DNA of 64,000 nt from Siphonodentalium dalli (GCA_032622095.1 CP136067.1:73744705-73808704), one strand, 5' to 3'; positions 44,410-57,296 are shown, counted from the first letter of the stretch. Notes: generated from the sequence alone by a model not told the origin. Numbers and translations: made by a program.

Positions 44410-45699
44410 AATGACCCCTTCAGCCCTAGTAAGGTTAGTAGAGCAAAGGTAACACATGCGCAGAGGGTAGTTAAACTCGACCTAATTGTGGATAGTTCGG
44501 ATATTCCAAAGGAATTCACGAATGCGTGCAATGACATGTTACGGTCACATGTTATGGTAGACATGTCAGTGTTTACGTTCTGTTATTTGTCGGATTTTAT
44601 GGATAAATGAAACGTAAGTGAGTGGATGGTTTCACACTTGTATTTACTATTAGTATTTAATTGATAAATACACCACAGTCCTTGGAATCACTGTCCATAT
44701 AATATTAAATTTGATTAAAATATAACAAATAGATCTAGATACATTACCTCCACTATACAGATAACAGGTACAGTTTGGCAACTTCAGATTTTGTTATTAT
44801 GTAAACCATCATCTCATTGGCTAGAGACCACCCCCTTTGCTCTATCACTAAAACGAACAATTGGATTTTTCGTTCGAAAAAATTGCACTTATCTCCCCAC
44901 AATTGACATGTGACAATTAAGTTAATTGTTCTTAATGCGCTCGTTGGGTCATATCAACTCTACCTGGTCTGAGTTGTACATTAATCGTGATTTTCCATCC
45001 AAATATCAGCATAAATTCACATTTATGGAATTGTTGAAAATCATTTTTATGACGCACATCAACTTCAGGAAGTGGACCTCTCTTCAATTCCTTATTACAA
45101 TTACTTATTTAAAATTTGCAGCCAATCCCAGTACAAGTTATCTCCCATTGCCAATCTTGGGATGCGGAGCAAACAGGGAGCTTGGAATATAAAATTTGCT
45201 TTCACATCTCAAGGTATCAACCACCCCTAGGGCCCTACTTGAATATATATAGATATATTAGTTTGAGATGGTCATTTCTACATTTCTCTAGTAATGAGAA
45301 TTAGTTAAAATGTGCACTTAGTAGTGTACAGCAGAGCCAGTTTTACCACACCCGACGTCTGTTTACTCACATCCGTAATCCCTTTTATTCGGATTATCAC
45401 CGGGTGCGAATAAGTAAAATGGTATTTATAGAATGGATATGTTTTTCCAAAATCGTAAAGAATTCCACTGATTGCACCTGAAGGAATATTCGAGTAACTA
45501 ACAGCTATTTTCTCGTAAGTGGGTAGAGATACTAACAATCTGAATACACCATCGTTTCAAGAAAAAAATACGGAATATGATGATATAAACTCAGAATTCG
45601 CGAATGTTTGTGTGGCATAAATTTTTTACTCTGTATTTTCTTGCAAATCATCTGCCAATGAAAATGCAGTATACAAACTTTTTACTTTCCAAACTGTAC
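44410..45699. other. No supported gene
   Basis: About 1.3 kb. A minus-strand 77-codon frame (45,305-45,538) has ordinary protein-like composition but no motif, splice context or homologue I recognise, so it is not called. Confidence 0.4.
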
Positions 45700-45703
45700 T
45701 TAA

Positions 45704-46286
45704 AGGGGTACTGTACGCCATTTTCATTAAATTTCCGGTGACAACAACGATCTAATATCGATAATATATAGAAACATAAGTAATTTGAGTCGAAGATGTA
45801 TTCTGTAAACGCTCAGGTTAATAGGCTATCTTAAAATTTAATAATTTAAAAGTTAATAATTTGATATAAATTGAATTTATGACTGGAGCCATAAAATGGC
45901 GTCAATTAAATTACGAATTACCGTAATCAAAAACAGTAATTGAGGGATACTGGATTGCTAAACCGATCGCACACACGATCGCTTAAAATATTATGATGAT
46001 ACAGGGAGAACACTCAAGCCACTCACTGACTAGCGACGATACAATAACTTAAATGATTATATGGGACTAGTATGCATATAATATAACTTTTATTTGATTC
46101 ATTTGGTTGAAAACTTTACAAAAATTACTCGACAACGACAATTTGTATTTTTGCATTCCGGTAAATTTGTCATCCGTAACATGACTTCGTACTCAACTGA
46201 CTTTCAAATAATGGAAAAATTGTTACCTTATTCTCCGACTCGGAGACTATAGAAACCAACAACAACATTTGGCGTACAGTACCCCT
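45704..46286. mobile_element. 583-bp MITE flanked by TTAA (copy 1)
   Basis: The inverted ends are AGGGGTACTGTACGCCA and TGGCGTACAGTACCCCT with one mismatch at most; TTAA lies on both sides (45,700-45,703 and 46,287-46,290). It is the same family as 58,414-59,005, which has a visible empty site. TTAA duplication suggests a piggyBac-type source. Confidence 0.9.
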
Positions 46287-46590
46287 TTAATATAACTATA
46301 ATAACTAAATATAAAATATTGATTTAATGTTATTAAATAATATTTTATTCAACTAACAGTGATTCCTAGGGACTGTGAATACATGTGCGTTGGTCATAAT
46401 TTTTACTTTTATTGAAAATCAACTCGTCCATAGTGTTTAAAGGTCGCGATGGAACTTAGATTGCGTAAGCCATGCTACTAAGTTCCAATGGATCTAGAAA
46501 AAGGTATATAAAAGTTAAAACTACGAAAACCTGTGGTTGGTTGGAAAAGTCTAGTTACATTCTGTCTGACTCAACCGTCAACGTGATAGC

Positions 46591-48718
46591 CAGGTCTGAC
46601 AAATGTGCGAATACAGCTACAATAGCTGTATTCAGCTAACCTAGCTGTATTCAGCTATATATTATACTCTCAAAGCGGCTGTTTTTCGATAATAAACTAG
46701 AAGCGCTAATTTGCGCATCAAAATTAGGCTACCCTATTCTCCGGTCACCCTCAACCAAATCAAAATCGTCGCTTTTGTTCTGACAAAGTGTTGCCTTTTG
46801 TCGGCACGACGATGGTGATTATGTGTGAAAACTTACTACGGCGGTCGATGTCGGTCATAACGGTTAATAACTCTCTTATGCAATGAGGAATACCTTGAAA
46901 AATACATTAAATACAATATTTATCACCGAAGATGGAACATCTTAATCATTCCCGGAAGTATCAATATGATGCTGCTAAAACTGTTTGGTTGGTGCGTTAA
47001 AACAGGTAAAAAGTGGAACATCTCTAGCCAGAGTTTAACTGAGCGAGTTCCACTCACTGCTTGAGCTGATTCTCTCCAAAAATACGGAAACGCATACATG
47101 TATGTCGAATCGCGAAAATACAAATACCAATGTTATGTTTAGTAAGTTTTCACACATTATATATTTTCCCGCCAAAACAGATTGAATAGTTCTGACTCGC
47201 TAACGACCAGGACTTCATGTTTGAAATACTTCAGAAATTATATAAGTCGCATTTTCATTTCAGTTGTCCCTATGTTGTGCCATACATTTGCAATATGCCG
47301 CACAATATCTGTATATACCGTTATGAATAGTTACCAGTATCGCTCACAAACCGCTAGTGGTATGTAATTATAAATGCTCGATATAGGTACACCATTCTAA
47401 CGCCCCCTACCGGTTTAGCATCGGGAAGAATTAGTAAACGAGTGTTTGGGATGAATTTGATCTTTATTTTATAAGTTAGTTTAAATGAATGCATTTGCAG
47501 AAAATAGTCCCCAGAATATTTACTGACATCGACCACCGTAGTAAGTTTTCACACAAAATCAGAATTGCCGTGTCGACAAAAGGCAACACTTTGTCAGAAC
47601 ACAAGCGACGATTTTGATTTGGTTGAGGGTGACCGGAGAATATGGTAGCCTAATTTTGATGCGCAAATTAGCGCTTCTAGTTTATTATCGAAAAACAGCC
47701 GGTTTGAGAGTATAATTTATAGCTGAATACAGCTAGGTTAGCTGAATACAGCTATTGTAGCTGTATTCTCACATTTGCCAGACTAGTCCAAGTCTTCTCG
47801 TACTAAAACTAGCTAAGATATTGGGATGGAGATGCTAGTGTTTAGTCCGAGTTCCAGGCCCATGCATTCCTATGACACGAGTTACGCCCAGGATCTGTGG
47901 CGGGAATCTGTGGTGTATTTTACTCGATTTATCTAACAAAGCAATACATGATGCTATATACATCGGAAAGAGTGACATCTCATGGTCATAATGGTGTATA
48001 ATAATCTAACTTTAATGTTAAATTACACATAGAATATTCCGGTTGATTGCCACAAACATCGTTGTTTTGTTCTGTTTGTTTACTTAACTGAAAGCCGAAC
48101 TCAGGTTCCGAAGAACTTCGGCATTGTCCGGTGTTTGTTTTGGCCGAGACGAATTTCAATACAAACAAAATGGCGGCCCCCATGATATTCTAATGGTCAT
48201 TGTGTTTACACTGTTTTAAACTGTGAGATGGTTATAATTCCCGTAATTTATTTAATGTATTACATTTATATCTTCAATATGTATTTAATCTATGTATTTA
48301 TTGTCACGTATAATTACGATTACAATGGAGAATTCATCGTGCGTGGTTGATTGAAAATCTACGGAATATTTTCACCGGAAAATGCCGAACGCAGTTCGCA
48401 AGGTCAACTGAGTTCGCATACTTTAAAAAATATGTAAACACTGCGGCAAAAGTTTCTTTTCACATTAAATTACCGCTTTCAATTCACAACCGATGTGGGT
48501 TTCAGATCAAATAGCATGTCTTCTGCGAAACTATCCGTTTATTGTAGCAATTGTGATATTTTATTTCTTATAATTGTGGTTTTATTTGAGCGGGTCACTA
48601 ACGCTTAAGTCGTGTCATAGGAATGCATGGGCCTGGAACTCGGACTAAACACTAGCATCTCCATCCCAAAATCTTAGCTAGTTTTAGTACGAGAAGACTT
48701 GGACTATTGCCAGACCTG
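46591..48718. mobile_element. 1.2 kb element with ~260-bp inverted repeats, split near its right end
   Basis: CAGGTCTGACAAATGTG at 46,591 and the inverted CACATTTGCCAGAC...CTG at the right bracket ~260-bp inverted repeats. These contain GAATACAGCTACAATAGC, TAGAAGCGCTAATTTGCGCA and GACAAAGTGTTGCCTTTTGT. Near its right tip it is interrupted by the 923-bp element (47,784-48,706), which left the last few bases (48,716-48,718) beyond it. Target duplication uncertain (TGATAGC against TGATGGC). Short ORFs inside have no recognised product. Confidence 0.75.
47784..48706. mobile_element. 923-bp MITE with 9-bp target duplication
   Basis: About 100-bp inverted ends begin TAGTCCAAGTCTTCTCG and run through GAGATGCTAGTGTTTAGTCC and CATGCATTCCTATGACACGA. 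TTGCCAGAC is duplicated at 47,775-47,783 and 48,707-48,715. An 8-9-bp duplication fits a MULE- or hAT-type source. The 113-bp palindrome at 35,640 is its deletion derivative. Confidence 0.9.
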
Positions 48719-50433
48719 ATGGCACTGGCACTGCCACTAGTGCCAGTGGCACTGGCAGTGGCAGTGTTGAAACCAGCTTAGCTACGAACTGAACTCTACC
48801 TTGCAAGTTGCAGTTTGTTTTCACCTAGGTGTTAAAAATTCAATATTAACTTGTTTATTGTTCAATTTCGAAAACGTAACAAATACGAAATTTTCGATGC
48901 AAAACAAAACCAGTGTTCAAACAGGAAATAAGTTTCGTACGAAAAATTCGAAGTACGAAAGGGGACACACTAAAAGGGTTGGCGATTATCGCAATACGAT
49001 AGGGGAACACTCCGACGTTCGTACTCAGATTTCACCATTTTTTTTACGTAGCTTGCCTGGCCTATATTTCACGGGAAAATGGCTAATTTGATTCTATTTG
49101 TCGTTATATATATATTTATCACCCCATTTCTTATTAATTTTCATAAATGTGGGGCACGATGCGACGCGGGGCATAATGCGACAGACGGTCGTTAACGGGA
49201 CATCTATAGGCCTATGTTTTTCTATGGTTGAAGTTGAATCGCAAAATTATTATTTTTAGTGAGACCAATCATAGTGGACATCCAAATTGGACCGACATCA
49301 TTATGACTGTTTAATCTCACATGCGAAATGCTGGAGTAGAGGTATATATATATATATTATATACCCACATTTGGTGACCCGATTTTTGAATGGTTTATAC
49401 TTTCGGCAGGTCTTGTAGCCTAAATGTAAAAACGAGAACATCTTACCACTAAGTTGGCACTAACACCAAAGCTATATGCGTATTTTGGTAGAGTAAGGCG
49501 AGTTCTATAGTAATTTTATCAGTTCTATGTTCACCGGTTATTCACATTCACTTATGTGTAGGCCTATGGGGTGATCGAGAGGCATGCAGGTTGTCAAGTT
49601 GTGGGGCAAAATGCGACACTCGGGTGCAATTAAACAGTACATGAAATCCACGACTTCAGTGACTTTAACCAAAAATTTCAAATTGATCTACAATAATATT
49701 ATTGACATTCATTTATTTAATAATTTCAATATGCCACGGACCCGTACGAAACTACTATCGTAGATATAGGCATTTATTTAATTTGTTGTTTTCTGGTGAT
49801 TGCGCAAACTTGATATATAATACACAATACAAGGCCTTAAAATTACTCACAGAAAGCTGGATGCATGGGCACAAATTTCAAGCATATAATGCATTATATA
49901 TACTGCATTTTATATTTGTTCCCAGATAAGACGAGGTCAGTAATTTTGTTCCACATGTGGGGCCAGTCACATTTCACCAAAAATAAAAATTTTACTTCAG
50001 AAACCCATGTAATTGTTAAGTATATATCATATTAGCATATGGACGCCATTTCAAAACTGCACGTAATTCCGTCACGGTAATTCCATCACGATTTCAAAAG
50101 AAAGTTCTCATAAAAATAAAACAAGGCTAATAAACTCGATGACAGTTGTCGTTTTTATTAAATTTCACCCCGACTCAAATGATATATCCGACTTTCAATG
50201 ATTACCACCTGAGAAAACCGTCACACCTAGCGTGACGGATTTACATAATTTGTCGTGACGAAATCACAGTTTCCCCCAGTGTTTCCCCGCCAAACTTTTC
50301 CAGAGCGTTTTGTCTAAATGAGTTAAAATTACACTAGTTACCACGTACACAAGAAATGTTCGATGCCATATATTTGATACTACCGATAGGCCATCGCATA
50401 AAATATAGTTCTTAAGTTGAGCCGTGCCAGAGT
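48719..50433. other. No supported gene
   Basis: About 1.7 kb. It has a small GGCACTGGCAGTGGCAGTG-type imperfect repeat at 48,720-48,770, a (TA)n run near 49,350 and GGGGCA-ATGCGACA-like motifs at 49,150, 49,180 and 49,610. A 96-codon frame at 48,801-49,091 has no recognisable features. Confidence 0.4.
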
Positions 50434-50437
50434 TTAA

Positions 50438-50660
50438 AGGTACTCAATCCGATCAGACGCTCCTATATTACTATTTCTTTGGCTTTGGGGGTAAAAAATA
50501 TTTGATTCGAGTCGAGGAACCCACCCATCAAAGCTCAGAGTGATTAGATATCGATTTTTGAAGTATTTAATTTTTGAAGATGTGGGCCACAAATTAGCAG
50601 AACCACGTGCTCAAAACGGACAAATTGCGGGTGTAAGATTGATAACTCTAAAATCAAGTG
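50438..50660 (+). mobile_element. Half copy of the AGGTACTCAATCC MITE family
   Basis: Starts after TTAA (50,434-50,437) with AGGTACTCAATCCGATCAGA and continues through TTTGATTCGAGTCGAGGAAC to TCTAAAATCAAGTGG. The opposite terminal repeat is absent. Confidence 0.7.
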
Positions 50661-52375
50661 GTTATTATTGTTAATAGTAACTATATGAATAACCATGAAT
50701 TTTCATGGTATTCACATACTTAATGTATAGGGTGACCTAAAGACAATCGAGGCTATAGAACTTAGGTCTGCGTTGGTGTGTCCACCTTGGAATTTCAAAC
50801 TATACCCAGCCACACACATCCTGCCCCCATATTGAAGCAGACAAAAATGTCCGCCCAAGTCCGAGAAATTCCATATACACATCTCGCCCCCACCCCGGGG
50901 TTGGAATTTTATAATTGGTACTCCTATCGATCTCACTATAATTTCCACTTCACTCCACAAATTATATCCAAGGTGGGAACTATTGATTGGTCCATACAAC
51001 AACGTGGGCCTATTGCATGGTCTAATACATTTCACGCTATATATAAATATTGGGGGGGGGGGGTAAATCAAACTATTAGAACAAAATTATACTCAAACTA
51101 CTAAAATTTGGTATGAAATTTCCAGCCAATTTTGTGTCAGTCATGAAATTTCCAACTATTGAACATTTTGGCCAAAATGGGGGTGGATATGCGCCTTAAG
51201 TAACGACTGAGCTACCGCCCTCACCAAATTAACATGGTGCATCCTTTATCATATAGGGCATAACAGAACATTTTACTACCCCAGCCTTCCAGGTAGTGAC
51301 ACCTGGCACTTTTAATCCAATATGGCCGCCAAAATGGCATCCAAATTTAGGAAAATGGCGATTTTCCTACGTATTTCAGATACAAAATTACATTTATGCT
51401 TATACACCCCACAGGAAGGTACCGCATCAATGTGTTTTCTGTATATTGTCTACGTACTACCCGTATTGCCCTTTTATTCTTAAGGGTTGAACTTATTGCG
51501 GTACCTCCTTCTTTTTGGCTCCGCTTGGTTTGTTAAACAGATTACCCGTAACACAGTGAATCGTTTTCAAATGGACTCTCATGCAGGCATGAGCACTGAG
51601 AGCCGTATATTTAATTTATATTAAGGTATATAACATTAATAATTAAACCAAAATCGTATAAAATTATAAATGAAATACTTATATTATACGGGTAATATTG
51701 AGAAACAAAGGTGAGGGCTTTAACAGGCCCAACATAGAGAAATTAAGTTGAAGATAGTGGGTAACCAACAGCTGAAACTACGAAATGTGAGACCTGGAGA
51801 ATAGGGCTGAGCAAATAGCTGAGAAAGACCCTGACGCCAGAAATAAAAAGGGGGGGGGGGGGTGGGTGGGAAAAGAAAATTATGTGTTTCCGAAAATAAG
51901 GGAAGTCTAACGTGTTGAATAAATGTTAAGTTAAATCATTTTGTTCCCGTAAGATAAACACGACTTCCCTCTTTAGATTCTCTACGCATAAGATCGAATT
52001 ATATAGGAATATCTCATTTAGTCATCCAGTGAAGACTATTTTTGTAACTCCCTTTCTGATTGGCTGAACCCCACTGACCTTTATCTTCGCTTCAGCGATT
52101 GGTCCTCGGCGTACCGGCCTTAATTACGACAGCCTTGACCTTACCCCTACTGTTGTTTACCTCAAAATACGACAAATTATGGTTTGGGGTCTTTGCATAA
52201 AGCTAGCTATGGTGCCTTGCCCAAAGCTGTGTATATATATCCCGTTGAAAATGATGGAATATGGGCTACTTTTTAATTTTCTATGGCGACATTTCCTGTG
52301 GGCAAAGTACTAAAAAGATGAGTGTCAGAGTGTGTCTCACATAAATTGAAATTACAGAAGCTCGTGGATTAAATA
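50661..52375. other. No supported gene; two poly-G tracts
   Basis: Poly-G tracts near 51,052 and 51,850. A single AATATGGCCGCCAAAATGGC stretch near 51,320 recalls the ATGGCGGCC repeats elsewhere. A pair of overlapping opposite-strand frames at 50,712-51,104 shows no domain. Confidence 0.4.
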
Positions 52376-52560
52376 AAAGTGTCAATGACACTGTAGGTCA
52401 ACTTGGAGGGGGTCATTTCATGTACTATGTACAGTCAATGGAGCTATTGGGAATGAAGAAAGTTGAAATATCTATAAGTAAAACTAGATGTCAATACGAA
52501 GAGATATATATTAAGTAAAATCCAATATGGCCACTGGCGGCCATGTTTTCCAATGAAATT
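52376..52560 (+). mobile_element. 5' fragment of hairpin-ended element F
   Basis: TAAAAGTGTCAATGACACTG followed by TCAACTT and a ~150-bp leader matches 36,945-37,190, up to the first GTAAAATCCAATATGGCCAC unit. It then stops. Confidence 0.65.
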
Positions 52561-53639
52561 CAAAAAACTTTGATAGCTCCCATCTAGTGGGGTTTATATA
52601 TAAAAAAATCATCACCACCGCCACAATTATGACTTAACTCAACCTAAGAAAATGAGATGGCCAGGTAGACACCATATAGTGACGAAGACACGATGTTGTG
52701 CAACAAAGGACCCATTCCCCTTGTATAGTCTATACCTAAAAGTTTAGGTTACGTTCATACGCATATCAAATGAGGTGTCTTTCAAAGTCATTCACTCTAC
52801 CATATCATTATGTCATTCTAGGGCGAAATTCTTTCAAACCAGTTGTTATCTTTGCTACTTCACCATGATTCGCCTATATTTAATATGAATGTAATCATAA
52901 ATATTTGCCAAATAAATCTTAATAAAAGCTGTAACTTGCTTAATTGTCTTTTTCCATTAACGTAAGTTGCCTATGTATATAGGCCTATGCTTTTTACACA
53001 ATTGCTCTTGGATTGATTTTCGCCTATGACCACCAATATAACCATGCACCATTATTGCCACTTCGAAGGAAACGTTAACGGGCATATATTCCTAAGTTTT
53101 TATTAAGTTTGATTCTATCAAATATTTAGGCAATCAATATATCTAAAAGGGCATTCTTGTCGTAAATGACCATTCCACAAATCACGTCCTTTGCATTATT
53201 CTTTTCCAGATGTTTCACAAACGAAGCAAGTCTGCAATATGGCCTATAATTATATGATATATGGCAAAGCAGGTACGGGACCAGTTAAGAAAGGATTTGC
53301 ATATGAACCACGCAAAGGGAAGGGAACCTTATTTGTTTCTGTGTGCGAGTATTCAACTGCTTACCAGTGGTTTCTATATATATATATATATATATATAGG
53401 CCTACATACACCTGCTGAGGTGTGATTTCTCTTTTTATCAATAGCCTATAATATGACAGAATCTTTCAACAATATCTGAATTACAATTAAAGAATATATC
53501 CAACGAATAAACGCATTGATTTGGGACATCAAGTTTAGAATTACATGTACGGAAGCCTTCAAAGATGCCATATATATAGTGTTCGTGGCGGAATTACAAC
53601 GTTGTGTAATTCCGTCACGTTCAAGAATGTAATTCCGTC

Positions 53640-54380
53640 ACGGCAATGTGTAGTAGAGCGGTTAAGAAAAAAATCATGCACTTTTGAGTAGAAGCATGAA
53701 ACTTCTCACATATCATTATGGACATATATAGATCAATTTCTGATATGGACCTAATTTCAAAAATTCAAAATGGCCGCCAAATCCAAGATGGCCGCCAAAG
53801 GGGTCAAAACATTTCGCAGTGTCTAGTTATACACCGAATACAGAAAACATATTTGACATATGATGGTGTAGTTAATTGTTTGGTTTTCGCCGTACATATG
53901 CGTATATAATGAGACCAATTTTGTTAGCCATCACCCAAAATGGCCACCAAAATATCCCAAAATGGCCGCCAAAATTAAAAAAAATATTCTATTTTTCTTA
54001 AATTCTTCACTTCTTTCTAAATTATCCCAGACATTTTACAGGTAATGTGGTAATTTCTTCTCGTAATATTGACAGTAGTCATTTCCTATCAATTTGGAGC
54101 CATCATATGGGTATTCTGGGTTACCACCGGGCCATGTATACACAGTTTTTTAAAATGACCATCAAATCACCCACATAGTACGTTAGTATTATTCCAACTA
54201 CACTGTGTGCACTAAGAGCTCTGTAATGTATACAATAATTATCTTCTGGACATGAAAAATCGGTATCGCATTGTTGTTCATAAATTTATCTACTTTTACA
54301 AAAATTGCTGCCAAAATGGCCGCCATAATGGAACAAATCTAGATTTTCGTTAAAATTTACTATTTTTGGGGTAATTTTGC
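53640..54380 (+). repeat. ~730-bp tandem duplication, unit 1
   Basis: From CATGCACTTTTGAGTAGAA (53,674) through AAATGGCCGCCAAATCCAAG, ATATTTGACATATG-TG, CACTTCTTTCTAAATTA and CGACCATCAAATCACCCA-like segments. The same order repeats 730 bp later at 54,404. Moderately diverged. Confidence 0.8.
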
Positions 54381-54702
54381 GACATACATTGTAAGGCCCA
54401 TAGGCATGCACTTTTGAGTAGAACTATCAGACTTTGCATATATATAGTAGGACCATAGCTGATCAATTTCTGATATGGACCTATTTTCAAAAATCCAAAA
54501 TGGCCGTCAAATCCAAGATGGCGGCCAAAGGGGTGACCGAATGGCCATATCTCTAGTTATACACCGATTACAGAAAAAATATTTGACATATGGTGTTGTC
54601 GTTAATTGTTTGGTGTTCGCCATACATAAGTACATATAATGAGACCAATTTTTTCAGCCATCCCCACAAGATGGCCACCAAAATATCCCAAAATGGCAAC
54701 CA

Positions 54703-56847
54703 CGAACCACGAACATAACCGACCCAATATCGATAGCATGTACTTTCAACAACTACTTTTCAGACATAGGTCGAAAAATTAATAGCTCAATTTCACCTCG
54801 ACCAGGTTTGGACTTTACAACTTACTTATCGAATAACAACAAATCGAATTTCTTCATGTTTCCTACAAATTCAGATGAAGTGCTCAAGTTGAGTTCAAAT
54901 TTATCCAGCAAGTCATCTACGGTTTCAATAATGTTTCTGTAAAGTTAATGAAACGAACAATTAATGAAACCGTCGACCCGCTAACCCATATTTTCAATCT
55001 TTCCTTCACACAAGGTGTTGTACCAGAGCAAATGAAAATTTCAAAAATTGTGCCAATCTATAAAAACGGTGATCTCGATCGAATTGAGAACTACAGACCC
55101 ATCAGTATTTTACCAGCATTCTCCAAAATGCTGGAAAAACTAATGTATCAGCGGCTATCATCTTTTTTGACCAAGCATCATATACTACACGAAAACCAAT
55201 ATGGTTTTCGTAAAAACCACTCTACTGTCCACCCCCTGATCCACCTTCTAGACGAAGTTGCGAATAGCAACGACAAAAAAAACCCGTGACTCAACATTGG
55301 CTGTCTTCATAGACCTATCAAAGGCATTTGACACAATTAATCATGATATTTTACTCCACAAATTAAAGCACAATGGAATACGCGGCTTAGCATACGAATG
55401 GTTTAAAAGCTACCTATCGGAACGAAAACACTATGTTAATCTTAATGGAGTTAACTCTGGAATGTTGGCAATGAAATATGGTGTACCACAAGGGTACATT
55501 CTTGGACCCTTGTTATTTTTAGTTTACGTTAATGACATGCCGAAATGTACGTCCATTAAACTCCTCTCATTCGCCGATGACACTACTATGTGTACATCAG
55601 GAAATAACTGTGGCAAGATGCAGAATACAATTAACGGAGAACTAGAAAAACTTTTTAGATGGTGTTGCAGCAACAACCTATCAATTAATGAGTCTAAGAG
55701 TAAATACATGCTCATACACCCCCAAAACAATGACTCAAAATGGAACGATATAAGGATACAACTGAATCGTAAAGAACTTACCCGTGTTGGAAACCAATAC
55801 AAAGAAAAATCTCTTAAATTTCTCGGAGTGATCATAGACGAGAACCTCACATTCAAGTATCATATATCCATGATGAAAAAAAAAAATTCTCATGCCACAT
55901 ATTGCTTAAACATGGCAAAACGATTTCTCCCCAAAAACGCACTCAAAACCCTTTATTTCGCTATCATTCACAGTCATCTCATGTACGGCTTAATAATATG
56001 GGGCCATGCAACTATAACAGGATCATTATTTAAGTTTCAAAAGAAAGCTATACGCATTATATGCAAGACGAAATATCGTAGCCACACCGAACCACTTTTT
56101 AAGAAGGAAAAGATCCTCAAACTGCACGATCTATATCATCTCCAAATCGCATTATTTATGTACAATTGGAAAAATAAAACTCTGCCATCATCATTCGAAA
56201 AAACATTCAAATATACACCCATATCTACAACTAGACAAGCCGGAAGCTTGATGATGACAAAACCGAGAACAAATTTCTCACTAATACTTCCAAAACACGC
56301 TTTCCCCAATGTATGGAACTGTTTGAACGCTTCGCTCAGAAATTCTCCAAATAAAACACAATTCAAAAAGTCTATCACCAATAATCTATTATCACAATAT
56401 AGTAATGATACTATATGTAAAATTCGAGAATGTAAATCGTGCAGAGTAACAACTTGAAATCACTGACCTTGTTATTGACATGGCCCAACAAGTATGAGTC
56501 ACCCAGGCACCCTCACCTTTTTGGGGCGATGTAATAATACGTATATTTTCAGGCACGCGTACATAATTAGCTTAGCCCCAACACTAAACACATATTCGAA
56601 TGTCAGACTGCCCTACAGGATAAGAAGACTTACCACTGACAAACCCTTCCACGCTCATCCTTGTTGTAAATACTCATTATTCAGCAATGAACGCTATCTC
56701 AATCATACATGTAATGTTATATTACAGGGGTGGCAGGAAGACGGCCTGTACTGGCCATGCCACCCCTGCACATGTAAATATGTATACATATAATTATATA
56801 ACACTGTATTGTATTAATGTGCAAATAAACATTCAAACATTCAAACC
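54703..56847 (+). mobile_element. 5'-truncated LINE (CR1/Jockey-like), reverse transcriptase part
   Basis: Coding parts in order: 54,710-54,920 (SIACTFNNYFSDIGRKINSS, FFMFPTNSDEVLKLSSNLSS); 54,921-55,280 (NNVSVKLMKRTINETVDPLT, IVPIYKNGDLDRIENYRPIS, NQYGFRKNHSTVHPL); 55,280-56,457 (AVFIDLSKAFDTINHDILL, GVPQGYILGPLLFL, catalytic SFADDTTMC, LSINESKSKYM, KSLKFLGVIIDENLTF, then thumb and C-terminal region). Two one-base frame changes, one near 54,921 and one in the A8 run at 55,274-55,281, separate the frames; otherwise it is well preserved. The endonuclease domain is missing through 5' truncation. The ~390-bp 3' UTR ends in AATAAACATTCAAACATTC, a short tandem tail typical of the CR1/Jockey side of LINEs. 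Confidence 0.9.
55258..56457 (+). CDS. LINE reverse transcriptase fragment (main open frame)
   Basis: A 399-residue open frame whose true start is upstream in another frame; the ATG at 55,258 lies in the shifted frame just before the A8 run. It carries the RT palm motifs: LSKAFDTIN (motif A Asp), GVPQGYILGPLLF (motif B), FADDTTM (motif C with catalytic Asp pair), and LSINESKSK (motif D). These are followed by FLGVIID and a thumb, then a C-terminal Cys-containing end KIRECKSCRVTT, as in many non-LTR elements. The catalytic residues are intact, so loss of function comes from truncation and the upstream frame changes, which suggests a fairly young insertion. Confidence 0.85.
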   Translation: MRIATTKKTRDSTLAVFIDLSKAFDTINHDILLHKLKHNGIRGLAYEWFKSYLSERKHYVNLNGVNSGMLAMKYGVPQGYILGPLLFLVYVNDMPKCTSIKLLSFADDTTMCTSGNNCGKMQNTINGELEKLFRWCCSNNLSINESKSKYMLIHPQNNDSKWNDIRIQLNRKELTRVGNQYKEKSLKFLGVIIDENLTFKYHISMMKKKNSHATYCLNMAKRFLPKNALKTLYFAIIHSHLMYGLIIWGHATITGSLFKFQKKAIRIICKTKYRSHTEPLFKKEKILKLHDLYHLQIALFMYNWKNKTLPSSFEKTFKYTPISTTRQAGSLMMTKPRTNFSLILPKHAFPNVWNCLNASLRNSPNKTQFKKSITNNLLSQYSNDTICKIRECKSCRVTT

Positions 56848-57296
56848 AAACGTAGATTCTTTTTCACTTCTTTCTAAATTACCCCAGAAATGTTAAGGAG
56901 TATATGGTAATTTTCTCTCGTAATATTGATATTAGTCATTTCCCATCACTTTGGAGCCATTTCCGTTATTATTGGTTACAGCCTGGTCGTGAAACAATAG
57001 TTTTAAAATAACGACCATCAAATCACCCAAGTAGTGCATTAGTGTTTAATATTCCATACACACTATGTGCATTCAGAAAACTGTAATGCACACAAGAGAA
57101 TATTCCTTACAATTTATTGGGTTCATTTTGAGATAGAATTGGAACAGTACGATATATTTTATGATTTTGGACGGTCGGATAAAATGGAACACTTTTTTTG
57201 TTCTCAAAACCAATAAAATGAAAGTGGGTATGCGGTTTGACATGGGGCGGGCGGGAAAGGGTAAACCCACATATTATTTATTTTGGCCTTATATAT

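Larger units (their letters stand above)
54400..57060 (+). repeat. ~730-bp tandem duplication, unit 2, split by a LINE
   Basis: 54,400-54,700 and 56,860-57,060 together align to unit 1 (53,640-54,380). The LINE occupies the gap, so it arrived after the duplication. Confidence 0.8.

Noticed and set aside
44254-44610. Frames of 67 and 96 codons on both strands
   Set aside because: They span the terminal repeat of the 1.8 kb element and overlap each other; no motif or conservation.
45305-45538. 77-codon minus-strand frame
   Set aside because: Protein-like composition but no recognisable domain, splice sites or neighbouring exons; insufficient support.
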